Source: Saprospiraceae bacterium (GTDB lineage: Bacteria > Bacteroidota > Bacteroidia > Chitinophagales > Saprospiraceae). From it: a stretch of DNA of 53,294 nt. Shown here piece after piece: positions 19,121 through 29,909 of this stretch. The notes under the pieces were generated by a model. The model saw nothing but the letters and a program-made list of their open reading frames with translations. It was not told the DNA's origin and did not search any database. The position numbers and the translations under genes were made by a program. The stretch covers positions 1 through 53,294 of the forward strand of contig JABFRV010000002.1 of assembly GCA_013140975.1 (NCBI GenBank), read 5' to 3'. The first letter of the stretch is position 1, and each line of letters opens with the position of its first letter.

Positions 19121-19798
19121 TTATTCGAGGGTAATTAAATAATCAAATCTGTAATTCGAATAAGGTTGCCAGGATTCTTGGGCAATATGCTCTCCTTTTA
19201 ATTTAAGTGATTGACAGATTGAATCCAATTCAGAAGGACTCCAAAATTTACCCATATCAGAATTTTGAAATTGATTTTTGATATGATATTTCAATCTGTC
19301 TATAGTACTTGGATAATAAACGGATAATTTTTGAATATCAGGAATATCGCCAATGAGTATACGAGTATTTGGATTGGACATTCTAATGACGTTTTTAATT
19401 AAATCTTTTCCTTTTTCGAAAGTGTCAATATATTGAAATGAAAAATATAAAAGTATTTTGTCATATTTTTTATAAGAAGCATAAGTTAAGACATCAGAAT
19501 TAATGAATTGGATTTTACCAGAGTTGTATTTGTCTTGAGCTTTGCGTATAAGATTGCTTGAAATATCAACGGCATCAACTTGACGGCAGTGTTTAGAAAT
19601 TAAATTTGTTAGTAAGCCATTGCCACAACAAAGGTCTAGAAGTGAATCTTCTGGTTGAAGTTCAAGTTGTGAAATAACCCTCAAAGCAATCTTATCTAAA
19701 ATTTCTTCTGAATGTTCTTTGCCATGAATTATTCTGGCAACCTGCTTGTATTCATTAGAATCATTCGCTTTTTGATTCCAAAATTTTTTCCAATCCAT
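19121..19798 (-). CDS. Class I SAM-dependent methyltransferase
   Basis: The 225-residue protein has a Rossmann-type SAM-binding site: motif I LLDLCCGNG at about residues 54-62, then VDAVDIS with an acidic residue at the end of strand 2, and the IQFINSDVL region. It begins MDWKKFWNQKA, as many small-molecule methyltransferases of this type do. Its start is 11 nt from the icmF stop on the same strand, so it is likely translated from the same message. The substrate cannot be assigned; the icmF link is only positional. Confidence 0.85.
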   Translation of the reverse strand: MDWKKFWNQKANDSNEYKQVARIIHGKEHSEEILDKIALRVISQLELQPEDSLLDLCCGNGLLTNLISKHCRQVDAVDISSNLIRKAQDKYNSGKIQFINSDVLTYASYKKYDKILLYFSFQYIDTFEKGKDLIKNVIRMSNPNTRILIGDIPDIQKLSVYYPSTIDRLKYHIKNQFQNSDMGKFWSPSELDSICQSLKLKGEHIAQESWQPYSNYRFDYLITLE

Positions 19799-19809
19799 TG
19801 TGTTATTTT

Positions 19810-22800
19810 TTACATGTTTCTTCTATACTTTCCACCTACTGAAAATAATGATGAAGTAATCTGTCCTAATGAACAAGTTTTTACTGCCTCCATTAATTCT
19901 TTAAACATGTTTTTATTTGAAACAGCTGCTAATTGTAATGAATGTAATGCATCTGTGGATTTTTGAATATTTGATTCTTTTAAATTATTTAAGGATACGA
20001 TTTGGTCTTTCTTTTCTTCTTCTGATGCTCTTATAACTTCTTTAGGTAAAATCGTTGGAGATCCATCTTTGGAAAGAAAAGTATTGACGCCAATGATAGG
20101 ATATTCACCATTGTGTTTTAACGTTTCATAATAAAGGCTTTCTTCCTGGATTTTATTTCTTTGATACATAGTTTCCATAGCACCTAATACGCCACCTCGT
20201 TCTGTTATATTATCAAATTCTTTTAGCACTGCTTCTTCCACAAGGTCTGTTAGCTCTTCAATGATAAAGGAACCTTGTAAAGTATTTTCATTTTTTGCAA
20301 GACCCAATTCGTTATTGATTATAAGTTGAATAGCCATCGCTCTTCTCACCGATTCTTCCGTAGGCGTAGTAATCGCTTCGTCGTAAGCATTGGTATGAAG
20401 TGAATTGCAATTGTCATAAATTGCGTATAATGCCTGAAGTGTTGTGCGTATATCGTTAAAAGATATTTCTTGAGCATGTAAAGATCTTCCGGATGTCTGA
20501 ATATGGTATTTTAACATCTGTGATCTTTCGTTGGCTTTATACTTGTGCTTCATGGCTTTGGCCCAAATTCTGCGAGCTACTCTTCCGATTACTGCGTATT
20601 CCGGGTCTACACCGTTGGAAAAAAAGAATGAAAGATTGGGTGCAAAGTCATCGATGTTCATTCCTCTTGATAAGTAATATTCTACAAAGGTGAATCCATT
20701 ACTTAAGGTAAATGCCAATTGTGAAATGGGATTGGCTCCAGCTTCGGCAATATGATATCCGCTTATTGAAACAGAATAAAAGTTACGTACATTATTTTGA
20801 ATAAAAAATTCCTGAACATCGCCCATTAACTTCAGAGAAAATTCAGTTGAAAATATGCATGTATTTTGTGCCTGATCTTCTTTTAAAATGTCTGCTTGAA
20901 CGGTGCCACGAACAGAATTTAAGGCTTTAATTTTTATTTTGTTATATGTTTCTGAGTCCAATATTTCATCCCCGGTACATCCTAATAAAAGCAAACCAAG
21001 TCCGTTGTTATTGGAAGGTAACTCTCCTTCATATCGTGGTCTTCTTATTCCTAGGTCATCATATTTTCGTTTAAGAATTTCTTCAACTTTAGGTAATAGA
21101 TTATTTTCTCTAATGTAAATTTCACATTGTTGGTCAATGGCAGCGTTCATAAAGAAGGCACAGATTGTTGCAGCCGGACCATTAATGGTCATACTTACTG
21201 AAGTGCGAGGATCGCAAAGATCAAAACCACTATATAATTTTTTTGCGTCATCGAGAGAACATATACTTACGCCGCTATTACCAACTTTACCATAAATATC
21301 AGGCCTATAATCAGGATCTTCACCATATAATGTTACAGAGTCAAATGCAGTGCTAAGTCTATTGGCAGGCATATCAACACTTACATAATGAAAACGTCGG
21401 TTCGTTCGTTCCGGCCCTCCTTCTCCTGCAAACATTCTTGTGGGATCTTCTTCTTTTCTCTTAAAAGGAAAAACGCCAGCAGTATAAGGAAATTCACCAG
21501 GTACATTTTCTTGTCCAATCCAATGTAGTATATCTCCCCAATCTTTGTACTTAGGCAATTCAACTCTTGGAATTCTAGTGTGTGAAAGTGAAGTAGTATA
21601 AGTTGGTACCTTTATATCTTTAGAACGAACCTGATAGACAAATTCATCTTTTCTATAATCAGCTTTTTTATTGTCCCAGTTTTCTAAAATATTTTTTAAT
21701 TGGCCATCTAAGGATTGTTCTATTGAATTTATTTTTTGATCAATGACTTGAATTACATTAGCTTCTTTAATTTCAGAGCGAACTTCTTTAAATGATTGTA
21801 GTTGAGAAGCAATTTTTGACTGCGTATCAATCCATTCATCATACTTTCGGTTATTGTCGGATATTTCACTTAAATATCTTGTTCTACTTGGCGGAATAAT
21901 ATAAATTTTCTCAGAATCTCCCACAGGTAATTGAAGTGTAGAGGTTAATTCAAATCCTGTTTTTTTGTTTAATAATTCAATAACTTTCTTATATAATAAG
22001 TTCGTTCCAGGATCATTGAATTGTGCTGCTATCGTGCCAAAAACCGGCATCTCATCAGGTTGCTGATTCCATAATTGTTTATTTCGCTGGACCTGTTTTC
22101 TCACATCACGCAACGCGTCCATGGCACCATGTTTGTCAAATTTGTTAATTGCAATTATATCTGCAAAATCAAGCATGTCGATTTTCTCAAGTTGAGTCGC
22201 AGCCCCATATTCCGGGGTCATAACATATAAAGAAGCATCGCTAAAGTCAACGATTTCTGTATCACTTTGACCTATACCTGAAGTTTCAAGAATAATAAGA
22301 TCAAATTCTGCAGCTTTAAGAATGTGTAGAGCATTTTTTATATGAGGAGATAAAGCGAGATTGCTTTGGCGCGTGGCCAATGATCTCATATATACTCTTC
22401 CATTATGAAATTCTGGATGAATAGCATTCATTCTTATTCGATCCCCTAAAAGCGCTCCTCCAGTTTTTCGTTTACTTGGATCAACTGAAAGTATAGCAAT
22501 TTTTTTATCCGTAAAGTCCAGTATGAATCTTCGTATCAATTCATCAACAAGACTAGACTTTCCAGCTCCTCCTGTACCAGTTATACCCAATACGGGAATA
22601 TTTTTTTCAATAGGTTTTTTTTGTAAAGAAAAAACAATGTCTGATGCTTTCTCCGGAAAGTTCTCGACTGCTGAGATTAACCTTGCGATTGATTTAGAAT
22701 CTTGTTGATGAACTGCGGTCATTTCGCCATTCAAAGATGAGCCGGTCTGAAAATCACATTTCATAAGAAGATCATTGATCATTCCCTGAAGACCCATGTG

Positions 22801-23187
22801 GCGTCCATCATCAGGACTATAAATTCTACTAATTCCGTATGCGTGAAGATCTTCAATTTCAGAAGGCAAAATAGTACCGCCACCGCCGCCAAAGATCTTT
22901 ATATGACCACACCCTTTTTCTTTTAATAAATCAAATATATATTTAAAGAATTCATTGTGACCTCCCTGGTAAGAGGTTATTGCAATACCCTGGACGTCTT
23001 CCTGAATAGCAGCATCCACAATTTCCATTGCAGAACGGTTATGTCCAAGGTGAATTATTTCCGCACCCGAAGACTGAAGGATTCTACGCATTATATTAAT
23101 GGCTGCATCATGTCCGTCAAAGAGTGAAGCTGCGGTTAAAATCCGGATTTTATACTTTGTTTGGTAGGCCGCGGTCTGAACTAACAT
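19810..23187 (-). CDS. icmF: Fused isobutyryl-CoA/acyl-CoA mutase with GTPase domain (IcmF-type)
   Basis: The product has the IcmF order: an N-terminal B12-binding domain with the base-off ligand motif FDGHD, a MeaI-type G3E GTPase with P-loop GTGGAGKS about 204 residues from the predicted start, then a linker and the mutase barrel ([46 protein letters not shown]). It catalyses cobalamin-dependent carbon-skeleton rearrangement of acyl-CoAs; the GTPase acts as a built-in cofactor-loading chaperone. ATG at 23187 gives 1125 residues, nearer to known IcmFs than the TTG at 23232 (1140). The mutase block has Phe (RRFHYVS) where methylmalonyl-CoA mutases carry a Tyr, as expected for a non-methylmalonyl substrate. 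Isobutyryl-, n-butyryl-, isovaleryl- and pivalyl-CoA all remain possible. Confidence 0.93.
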   Translation of the reverse strand: MLVQTAAYQTKYKIRILTAASLFDGHDAAINIMRRILQSSGAEIIHLGHNRSAMEIVDAAIQEDVQGIAITSYQGGHNEFFKYIFDLLKEKGCGHIKIFGGGGGTILPSEIEDLHAYGISRIYSPDDGRHMGLQGMINDLLMKCDFQTGSSLNGEMTAVHQQDSKSIARLISAVENFPEKASDIVFSLQKKPIEKNIPVLGITGTGGAGKSSLVDELIRRFILDFTDKKIAILSVDPSKRKTGGALLGDRIRMNAIHPEFHNGRVYMRSLATRQSNLALSPHIKNALHILKAAEFDLIILETSGIGQSDTEIVDFSDASLYVMTPEYGAATQLEKIDMLDFADIIAINKFDKHGAMDALRDVRKQVQRNKQLWNQQPDEMPVFGTIAAQFNDPGTNLLYKKVIELLNKKTGFELTSTLQLPVGDSEKIYIIPPSRTRYLSEISDNNRKYDEWIDTQSKIASQLQSFKEVRSEIKEANVIQVIDQKINSIEQSLDGQLKNILENWDNKKADYRKDEFVYQVRSKDIKVPTYTTSLSHTRIPRVELPKYKDWGDILHWIGQENVPGEFPYTAGVFPFKRKEEDPTRMFAGEGGPERTNRRFHYVSVDMPANRLSTAFDSVTLYGEDPDYRPDIYGKVGNSGVSICSLDDAKKLYSGFDLCDPRTSVSMTINGPAATICAFFMNAAIDQQCEIYIRENNLLPKVEEILKRKYDDLGIRRPRYEGELPSNNNGLGLLLLGCTGDEILDSETYNKIKIKALNSVRGTVQADILKEDQAQNTCIFSTEFSLKLMGDVQEFFIQNNVRNFYSVSISGYHIAEAGANPISQLAFTLSNGFTFVEYYLSRGMNIDDFAPNLSFFFSNGVDPEYAVIGRVARRIWAKAMKHKYKANERSQMLKYHIQTSGRSLHAQEISFNDIRTTLQALYAIYDNCNSLHTNAYDEAITTPTEESVRRAMAIQLIINNELGLAKNENTLQGSFIIEELTDLVEEAVLKEFDNITERGGVLGAMETMYQRNKIQEESLYYETLKHNGEYPIIGVNTFLSKDGSPTILPKEVIRASEEEKKDQIVSLNNLKESNIQKSTDALHSLQLAAVSNKNMFKELMEAVKTCSLGQITSSLFSVGGKYRRNM

Positions 23188-23281
23188 ACTCCTAAATATC
23201 GGTAAAGATAGTGAGAAAACAAATACTCTCAAATGCTTTATTATGGCCTTCCGAATGAATTATTCATTGAATAATTAACTT

Positions 23282-23313
23282 CAAAATTATCGATTAAGAA
23301 CATCCTGAATCAA
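23282..23313 (-). promoter_or_regulatory. Promoter TTG-N21-TAATTTTG for icmF
   Basis: On the minus strand TTG (23313-23311) is followed after 21 nt by TAATTTTG (23289-23282), which fits the Bacteroidota consensus. The start would be near 23275, leaving an ~88-nt leader before ATG 23187. No cobalamin-riboswitch-sized space exists. Confidence 0.55.
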
Positions 23314-23335
23314 GTAACTACTCGCTATAAAACAG

Positions 23336-23343
23336 TATATTTG
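23336..23343 (+). promoter_or_regulatory. TATATTTG -7 element for the beta-helix protein gene
   Basis: It matches TAnnTTTG and lies 27 nt before the ATG at 23371. It is divergent from, and close to, the icmF promoter. A -33 element is not obvious. Confidence 0.4.
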
Positions 23344-23370
23344 ACATTTATACGATTGAATCAGTAGATT

Positions 23371-24852
23371 ATGCCAAAAATTATTCTTTTATTATTATTT
23401 TCATTATGTAGTGCAGTAAATTCTAAAAACTATCATGTTCAAACCCGCGGAAATGATGCAAATGATGGTTTGAGCTTTGCTACAGGATTCCTGACTATTC
23501 AGAAAGCGACGAATCTGGCTCAAGCAGGCGATAGTATTTTAGTTTATGATGGTAGCTATAAAGGCTTTGATCATTTTTATAAGAAAAGTGGTACAGCTAC
23601 TTTACCTATCGTCTATTTTGCTAAAGGAAAAAGTGTAATTATAAATCAATCCTGTGGCCGAGGAGGTGACGGAATAAATATTGAAGGGAATGATTATATA
23701 GAGTTGATTGGTTTCAAGGTTCAGTTTATTCCTGATATAACAGGAGGAGGGGAAGATGGAATAAGAGTTGTGTTAGCCAATCACGTGTCAGTTAGAAATT
23801 GTGAAGTTGACAGTTGTTATCGTGGAATATTTACTGGATATACTGATGATTTTCTAGCTGAGAATAATATTTGTAAGCGATCTTTTGGCGAACATGGTAT
23901 TTATGTTTCTAATAATAGTGATCGTGTTGTAATTCGAAATAATATTTGTTTTAATAACAGACGAGCGGCAGGAATTCAACTGAATCCAGACTTGAGTAGC
24001 GGAGGGCCTGGCATTTCCGGTGATGTAAAAATTTATAATAATATTTGTTATGGTAACCGGATTGGACTTAATCTTCAGGGAATTTATTATAGTGTGATAT
24101 ATAATAATCTAATTTATAATAATGGCTCAGGAGGTGGAGGAAACGGAGTCACATTTTTTCTAGGTGACGCTGCAACCGGTTGTAATGATGTTAAATTTTA
24201 TAACAATACAATTGTAGTTCCTTCTACTTCACAATGGGGAATTCTTGCAATCGATAGCGACAGTCTTCAAATCTATAATAATATTATAGTTAGTTTTTCA
24301 GTCAAGGGATCATTATATATTGATAAAAGTTGTACAAATTATCTGAGTGATTATAATGTTTTGAATGATAAGATGACCCAGGACGATGGAGCAACTTATA
24401 TTAATTTTCAACAATGGCAAAAACTTGGTTTTGATATTCATTCTATATTGGTGAAGGACAATAATATACTTTTCAGAGACTATTCAACACTCGATTTTCA
24501 ATTGTATGATAAATCCCCGGCAAGAAATTCCGGAAGTAATCAGGTTTCTGCTGTAGTGAAAGATGATTTATTGTCAATTTTGAGACCACAGGGAATTGCT
24601 TATGATATAGGATGTTATGAATTTCAGGAAATTACCGGAGTTCATAAAGTGAAAAATAAAGAAAAAATTAATTATATTTTGAAGCTAAATTCTCTTGAAA
24701 TCCTTAGCTATAAAAATAACGAAATTTATTCTCTTTATAATTTGCAAGGAATAAAAGTTCGTGAAGGATTTCACATGGATGTTGATGTGTTAAGTCCTGG
24801 TATATATATTTTAAGTAATGGCAAAAATGTTGATAAGATATTTATCCATTAA
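23371..24852 (+). CDS. Secreted right-handed beta-helix repeat protein
   Basis: The 493-residue protein has a signal peptide (MPKIILLLLFSLCSAVNS) followed by the YHVQTRGNDANDGLSFATGFLTIQ opening common to DUF1565-type parallel beta-helix proteins. Repeated coils rich in N-N-I-C or Y-N-N (VIRNNICFNN, KIYNNICYGN, VIYNNLIYNN, KFYNNTIVV, QIYNNIIV) run from about residue 100 to 310. The C terminus (EIYSLYNLQGIKVREG to FIH) resembles a T9SS sorting domain. Such proteins often bind or cleave polysaccharides (pectate-lyase-like fold), but no catalytic set is recognised, so only a carbohydrate-related surface role is inferred. The neighbour downstream is another secreted protein. Confidence 0.85.
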   Translation: MPKIILLLLFSLCSAVNSKNYHVQTRGNDANDGLSFATGFLTIQKATNLAQAGDSILVYDGSYKGFDHFYKKSGTATLPIVYFAKGKSVIINQSCGRGGDGINIEGNDYIELIGFKVQFIPDITGGGEDGIRVVLANHVSVRNCEVDSCYRGIFTGYTDDFLAENNICKRSFGEHGIYVSNNSDRVVIRNNICFNNRRAAGIQLNPDLSSGGPGISGDVKIYNNICYGNRIGLNLQGIYYSVIYNNLIYNNGSGGGGNGVTFFLGDAATGCNDVKFYNNTIVVPSTSQWGILAIDSDSLQIYNNIIVSFSVKGSLYIDKSCTNYLSDYNVLNDKMTQDDGATYINFQQWQKLGFDIHSILVKDNNILFRDYSTLDFQLYDKSPARNSGSNQVSAVVKDDLLSILRPQGIAYDIGCYEFQEITGVHKVKNKEKINYILKLNSLEILSYKNNEIYSLYNLQGIKVREGFHMDVDVLSPGIYILSNGKNVDKIFIH

Positions 24853-24898
24853 GAGCCTATTCTTACCCAACTAAAACGAATAATTTTACGTCATCTAT

Positions 24899-24906
24899 TA
24901 AATTTG
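24899..24906 (+). promoter_or_regulatory. TAAATTTG -7 element placed 6 nt before the start codon
   Basis: TAnnTTTG matches at 24899-24906 and ATG follows at 24913, so the predicted first transcribed base is at the start codon (leaderless mRNA). The TTG at 24904 is part of this element, not a start. Confidence 0.4.
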
Positions 24907-24912
24907 TATTTT

Positions 24913-25755
24913 ATGACGAAATTGATCATTGTTTCTTTTATTTTATGTATTGGTAATTTGACTGCCGGTAGTTTTATTGAAGAACATAATATTAATTGTG
25001 GGGATAAGGTAGAAATTGATAAGTTGGGATACCCTACCTGGAATCCTGCTGTTATATTTAAATTGCCAAAGCATGGATATGCATCTTTAACTTCAAAAGA
25101 TCTTGCGCCACAAAAGCTTGTTTATTCCGCACCAAATTGTGTTAACATAACGGATACTGTTGTTGTATTATGTGCAAGAGCTACTCAAATAACCTGTGAT
25201 ACCGGCTATTATATTTTTAAAGTTCATTGTAATTCGGTGGATACAGCTGAATTCATTGTTGTGTCTCAATTGAAATGTAATGACACTTTAACAATAGAAA
25301 ACCTGAATGCTTTTCAAATCCCAGTAATTAAAGATTCAGCAAAATATGGATCTTCAGAACTTATTTATTTCCCTACGGATGGTGTAGCTGTAAAGTATAT
25401 TCCTAATAAAGACTATGAAGGGCCAGATTTTATCAAGATTAATTTACGCAATAACCGGATCATTTTCTACCTTATAAATGTGTATTGTAATTCCTTAAGT
25501 TCAGTAGATGAAATTCCTAAAAATAAACTTGATGTTAAGGCATATATTCAAAAGTCAAATGTAGTAATTCAAGCGCCTGAGAAAATACATAAGCTACATT
25601 TATGGACACTTGAAGGCAATACGATTTATTTTGAAGAAGAGTCGATAAATGAGAACACTTTGCATGTTCGGTTCCGGGATGATTATAAAGGGCTTATAAT
25701 TGGAAACGTGAAAACCCAAAGCGGATCTGCTTTTATTAAACTTATCAAGCATTAA
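24913..25755 (+). CDS. Secreted protein of unknown function with possible sorting tail
   Basis: From ATG 24913 the protein has 280 residues with a signal peptide (MTKLIIVSFILCIGNLTAGS). It contains two Cys-bearing beta-rich halves with a similar plan (INCGDKVEIDKLGYP ... YIFKVHCNSVD and LKCNDTLTIENLNAF ... LINVYCNSLSS), which suggests an internal duplication of about 100 residues. The final 70 residues (IQKSNVVIQAPEKIHKLHLW to KLIKH) have the strand pattern of a T9SS tail. No family is recognised. It follows the beta-helix gene after 60 nt but seems to have its own promoter. Confidence 0.75.
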   Translation: MTKLIIVSFILCIGNLTAGSFIEEHNINCGDKVEIDKLGYPTWNPAVIFKLPKHGYASLTSKDLAPQKLVYSAPNCVNITDTVVVLCARATQITCDTGYYIFKVHCNSVDTAEFIVVSQLKCNDTLTIENLNAFQIPVIKDSAKYGSSELIYFPTDGVAVKYIPNKDYEGPDFIKINLRNNRIIFYLINVYCNSLSSVDEIPKNKLDVKAYIQKSNVVIQAPEKIHKLHLWTLEGNTIYFEEESINENTLHVRFRDDYKGLIIGNVKTQSGSAFIKLIKH

Positions 25756-25853
25756 GTATTAGGAGATTTAAATAGAAAGACTTTTCAAGACTTTAATTTC
25801 ACAATCAAATTTTTAATTTGATGTAATTAATATCGTTAAAAACCGTAGTTGAT

Positions 25854-27371
25854 CTATCGAATATAATTTCTAGATTTCGATACAACCACCTTATAGAACT
25901 GATTCACTTCAGGCGATATTTTTAATAATATAACTGCAGGTATAAAAATGAGCGCCCAGATTATACTTTTAATACTAACCTGGATTAGTGCTGAAATGTA
26001 CATATGACTTCCAATCCTTAAGTCGAGATTATTCAATAAATACCATGCACTGAATCCTAAAAAAATACTGAGCACTACAGCTTTTAATGTATTCATTGTA
26101 AAGGGTTGAATACCTAGCTTATAATAAATAAATATGTATCTGGAGAAATTGAAAAGGAATAATACTGCAAGTCCTGATATGGCGATTCCTTTCATCCCCA
26201 TACTCTGAATCAGATAATAATTTAGAATGACCTTTACGATTGAAACAACGATAATTGTATATAGATTAAAGACAAAGTATTTGGAGAGGATAATTATCTC
26301 TGAGTTACAACCCGTTATCATATCTAATAATCTTCCTACTCCAAGAAAGAGGACAATGTACATGGCTGAATCGTAACCTAATCCTTCAGGCATGAGCTTC
26401 AGCATTTCCGGAAAGACAATTAAAAGTAAAGTAAAAATGAAAGCACCAATAATATAATTATTCAATGAAGTCTGCCGATAATGACGAAGAACTTCATCCC
26501 ACCTTTTATGACGAATTGCAGAAGAAAGTAAAGGCGTTACAACAGCAATTATTGCCGCAAATGGAACCGACATAATATTTATGATGTAGTAACCAATATT
26601 AAATTTTGCTACTTCAGCCTGTCCTTTAAGTGCGCCTAACATGATTGTGTCAATATAAAGAATTATGAGCAAAAATGAAGAACCCAATATTGCAACGCCT
26701 CCATATCGAATCATTGTTTTATAAACTCTTTGTGTTAGTTTGCTAATTTTAAATTTGGCATTCCAGCCATCAAAATATTTTATGTAGATCAGTATACTAA
26801 TTGAACTTATGGTTGTTAAAGTGCAAAACCAAAAAAAATACTGACTAAAAGATAGCAGGTTGAATGCGAATAGAATTATTAAAAGAGTATTTCCAATTTT
26901 AGGAATGAGTTCATTGATTGCTTTCGGAAATATTGTTCTTAAATGAGCAACGCAAAAAGCAGAGGCCACTGATCCAAGCATTGTAAAAAATGTAAGATAA
27001 AACATTAAGGGTATATACGATTTTAACTCGGAACTGTGCTGAAAGTAGAATTGATAAAAAACTCCCTTTAGTAAAAAAGTAATGAATCCAAAAATTAAAA
27101 AACCTATTAATGGTAAACCAAAGACAATCCATATCAGATCTTTCGAATTGTTACGTTGGTATAAAGGAAGGAAGCGAAATAATATCGAACTTGCTCCTAA
27201 TTCAGAAAATCCAGCCATTAGAACTGCAAGTGTTAGAATTGAGCGAGTCATCCCTATTTCATCCGGGGAGAAATATTTGGGCATTAATACCAATAAGTTG
27301 ATGTAACCGATAAACATCGATACATATACTAGTATTGAAGAATAAATACTTTGTTTCCTTACTATACCCAT
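25854..27371 (-). CDS. Polysaccharide/oligosaccharide flippase (Wzx-like, MATE/MOP superfamily)
   Basis: The 505-residue protein is mostly hydrophobic with about 12-14 predicted membrane spans, beginning YSSILVYVSMFIGYINLLVL and the PDEIGMTRSI loop seen in Wzx-type lipid-linked oligosaccharide translocases. It would flip undecaprenyl-linked glycans across the inner membrane. It lies 39 nt downstream of the YfhO-family gene on the same strand, so the two are likely one operon. Glycosyltransferase and asnB-like genes occur within 10 kb. The glycan is unknown. Confidence 0.88.
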   Translation of the reverse strand: MGIVRKQSIYSSILVYVSMFIGYINLLVLMPKYFSPDEIGMTRSILTLAVLMAGFSELGASSILFRFLPLYQRNNSKDLIWIVFGLPLIGFLIFGFITFLLKGVFYQFYFQHSSELKSYIPLMFYLTFFTMLGSVASAFCVAHLRTIFPKAINELIPKIGNTLLIILFAFNLLSFSQYFFWFCTLTTISSISILIYIKYFDGWNAKFKISKLTQRVYKTMIRYGGVAILGSSFLLIILYIDTIMLGALKGQAEVAKFNIGYYIINIMSVPFAAIIAVVTPLLSSAIRHKRWDEVLRHYRQTSLNNYIIGAFIFTLLLIVFPEMLKLMPEGLGYDSAMYIVLFLGVGRLLDMITGCNSEIIILSKYFVFNLYTIIVVSIVKVILNYYLIQSMGMKGIAISGLAVLFLFNFSRYIFIYYKLGIQPFTMNTLKAVVLSIFLGFSAWYLLNNLDLRIGSHMYISALIQVSIKSIIWALIFIPAVILLKISPEVNQFYKVVVSKSRNYIR

Positions 27372-27410
27372 TCATATGAAGGTAACTGTTTCGCTACCAT
27401 TGTACTGATC

Positions 27411-29876
27411 TTAATTTTTTCTGGTATTCAGCCATACACTTAGACCAATAAGGCACATTAATAAAATTGAACCTATTGCAGAAAGTGTTTCACCGGTAAA
27501 ATATGAAGAAGGTTGGAATTTTAGTACAATTTCATGTTTGCCAGATGGGACACGTAATGCACGTAAAGAATAATTAGACCTAAATAATGGAGTTTCTTTT
27601 CCATCAACAGTTGCAGTCCAACCCAAATCAGGTCCATACCATATTTCAGATAGAACAGCTATTTGATCAGAAGCTGATTCTGAAGTATATTTTAGCTCGT
27701 TAGGCGAATAAGATGTAAGTTGAATATTTCCAGATCCATCACCGTTTGAACCCGCAATCTGTTTCCATTCATTATGAATAATTGCAGTATTCTTTAAATT
27801 ATTTTTACTCAGAGAAGCAATTTCTTCATCTGCGGAGTTTACCCATTGAACATTGCTTACGAACCAAGCTGCTCCATTGGCAGCTGTATTTGGCAATACA
27901 ACTTCCTTTCCGGGTTCTCCAAAAATAAAATACTTTGTGTTGAGCATGTTTAAAACCTGAAGTTGATTCATGGATTGAATAAAACTACTGTCATTTGGAT
28001 TTCCTGAAAATGTCTGAAGAATTTGCTGCATTTTCTTCATCTCTGCATCAAGGCATTGATCGATAATATCCTGATATCTGCGCAATTTAGCAGGATGATA
28101 ACCTCCGACAGTATGGTGATAATATGAAGGAATAGAACTGTTATAGGTATTCACCGTTGCGTCGTACACTCTGTATCCTGGTGCTTTGTCTGAAAGAATT
28201 TGTTCATCAACTTTTCTCTTCTGAAAAATTGAATTTCCTGCACTAGTACTCATAAAGTCATCATGAGTTAAATATCGGCTATTGATTGAAAATATATCAA
28301 ACAATGCTATGGCGCCGAAAACACCTAAAAATAAATTTGATTTTAACTTTCCAAGGTTATAAAAATAAATCAATGAAGAACCAGCGATTACTATTAATAA
28401 ACCCCGTAAAGCATCACCACTCATCATCGCCTCACGTAAATTTATTAGAACTTTTGTCTGATCATCAGTAGCACCTTTGCTCATATCAAAAAATCCGGGA
28501 CCAATAATCCAAAAGAAAGCACATATCGCTCCTAATATACCTGCACTGTAATACAAAGCCTTTTTCACAGCATTGGAATCGAATTCTTTTCGATACAATT
28601 TTGCCAATGTGAAGAATGCGAATATTCCCATGTACAATGCAACAATTGTAAGTATTGAACTCGGGGCACGGAACTTGTTTAAGAAAGGAAGTGTGTTAAA
28701 TAGTAATTCGTTCAGCAATTCAAAATGTCTACCCATAGACATTAGCATTAGAAATGCGGTACTGATAGCGAACCACCATTTGAGTTTTCCATCAATGAGA
28801 AAACATCCCATCAAAAACAATAATGCTATAAGAATACCGATATAGAAGGGACCTCCAGTGAATGGAAGGTCACCCCAATACGTAGGAACTTGTGTTGTTT
28901 TGTTAACTGGGATTCTATTTTCTTTCAATGCTGACTTTAAGGAAGAATTATTCATTGCTTTTTCTCCACTTGCACCTCCTACAACTCCAGGTATTATTGT
29001 AGCAGTTAAATCAAGAATTCCGTTGCTCCATGCCATTGCATAATCCCACTCTAATCCACTTTTGTTAGATGCTTCACCAGTAGATGCTGATGTGGAAAGT
29101 ACAGATCCACCTCTCATTGTTTGTGTTACATATTCTTTTGTTGTCAGAAGTGTAGTTGCGGATCCCATTAAACCTATTACAGTTACAGCTGCTAATAATC
29201 CGGTATTAATTGAGAAATCTTTCCAATTTTTATTTTTAATTGTCTCATAAAGTATGAATGCAATTAAAGGTACAATTCCAAGTAAGATATAATACGTCAT
29301 TTGAACGTGATTATTCACAACTTGCATTCCAAATCCAAATCCGAATAATGCAAGACCCAACCAACGGTTCTTCGTGTATGTAGCCCAAATTCCAGTCAAC
29401 ACGCATGTTGCAAATCCTATTACTGCGAGCTTGGTAAGGTGACCGGCTTCTAATAATAAAATATTTCCAGTGCTGAATGCAAGAACTACTGATGCTATTG
29501 CTGCTACGTAGGAACCTAATCCAAAAAACAACAATCCTATATAACTAAAGAGCATAAGAGCAAAGAAAGTATTAATTGGAGGTTTCGCTAATTTGAGAGG
29601 TATTAGTTGGAGGTAGTTTAGAAAGTTCGTTTTTGATTCCATAGAAGTTTGGTATAAAGGCATACCACCAAACATATTGTTGGACCATAATGCCACGTCA
29701 TCATTGGCTTTGTTATATTCTATGCTTTCATGAGCCATTGCCTGCCATGATTTAAAGTCAGATTGCTGTAAAACCTTACCCTTCATTGCCGGTAAAAAAT
29801 ATAAAGTGGCAATGACATAAAATAGAGCAACTATAATAAGGTGAGGAATTAGCTTTTTGAAATCAAATTTATTCAT
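27411..29876 (-). CDS. YfhO-family integral membrane protein
   Basis: The 821-residue protein has an N-terminal hydrophobic region with many membrane helices (IIVALFYVIATLYFLP; the DFKSWQAMAHESIEY loop; NNMFGGMPLYQ, a hallmark of the family), then a large extracytoplasmic region (about 530-790) with YYHHTVGGYHPAKLRRYQDI and WYGPDLGWTATVDGKETPLFRSNYSLRALRVP, and a final helix. YfhO-type proteins are GT-C-like and in some Firmicutes glycosylate lipoteichoic acid; in Bacteroidota the substrate is not settled. It precedes a Wzx-like flippase, in keeping with a role in surface glycan assembly. Confidence 0.9.
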   Translation of the reverse strand: MNKFDFKKLIPHLIIVALFYVIATLYFLPAMKGKVLQQSDFKSWQAMAHESIEYNKANDDVALWSNNMFGGMPLYQTSMESKTNFLNYLQLIPLKLAKPPINTFFALMLFSYIGLLFFGLGSYVAAIASVVLAFSTGNILLLEAGHLTKLAVIGFATCVLTGIWATYTKNRWLGLALFGFGFGMQVVNNHVQMTYYILLGIVPLIAFILYETIKNKNWKDFSINTGLLAAVTVIGLMGSATTLLTTKEYVTQTMRGGSVLSTSASTGEASNKSGLEWDYAMAWSNGILDLTATIIPGVVGGASGEKAMNNSSLKSALKENRIPVNKTTQVPTYWGDLPFTGGPFYIGILIALLFLMGCFLIDGKLKWWFAISTAFLMLMSMGRHFELLNELLFNTLPFLNKFRAPSSILTIVALYMGIFAFFTLAKLYRKEFDSNAVKKALYYSAGILGAICAFFWIIGPGFFDMSKGATDDQTKVLINLREAMMSGDALRGLLIVIAGSSLIYFYNLGKLKSNLFLGVFGAIALFDIFSINSRYLTHDDFMSTSAGNSIFQKRKVDEQILSDKAPGYRVYDATVNTYNSSIPSYYHHTVGGYHPAKLRRYQDIIDQCLDAEMKKMQQILQTFSGNPNDSSFIQSMNQLQVLNMLNTKYFIFGEPGKEVVLPNTAANGAAWFVSNVQWVNSADEEIASLSKNNLKNTAIIHNEWKQIAGSNGDGSGNIQLTSYSPNELKYTSESASDQIAVLSEIWYGPDLGWTATVDGKETPLFRSNYSLRALRVPSGKHEIVLKFQPSSYFTGETLSAIGSILLMCLIGLSVWLNTRKN

Positions 29877-29901
29877 ATATATATTTTTCTAATATGTATC
29901 A

Positions 29902-29909
29902 CAAAAGTA
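29902..29909 (-). promoter_or_regulatory. TACTTTTG -7 element for the YfhO-flippase unit
   Basis: The minus strand reads TACTTTTG 25 nt before the start at 29876. No -33 TTG at normal spacing is visible. Confidence 0.4.

Noticed and set aside
23185-23370. Cobalamin riboswitch upstream of icmF
   Set aside because: The leader is about 88 nt and no conserved B12-box-like core was seen.
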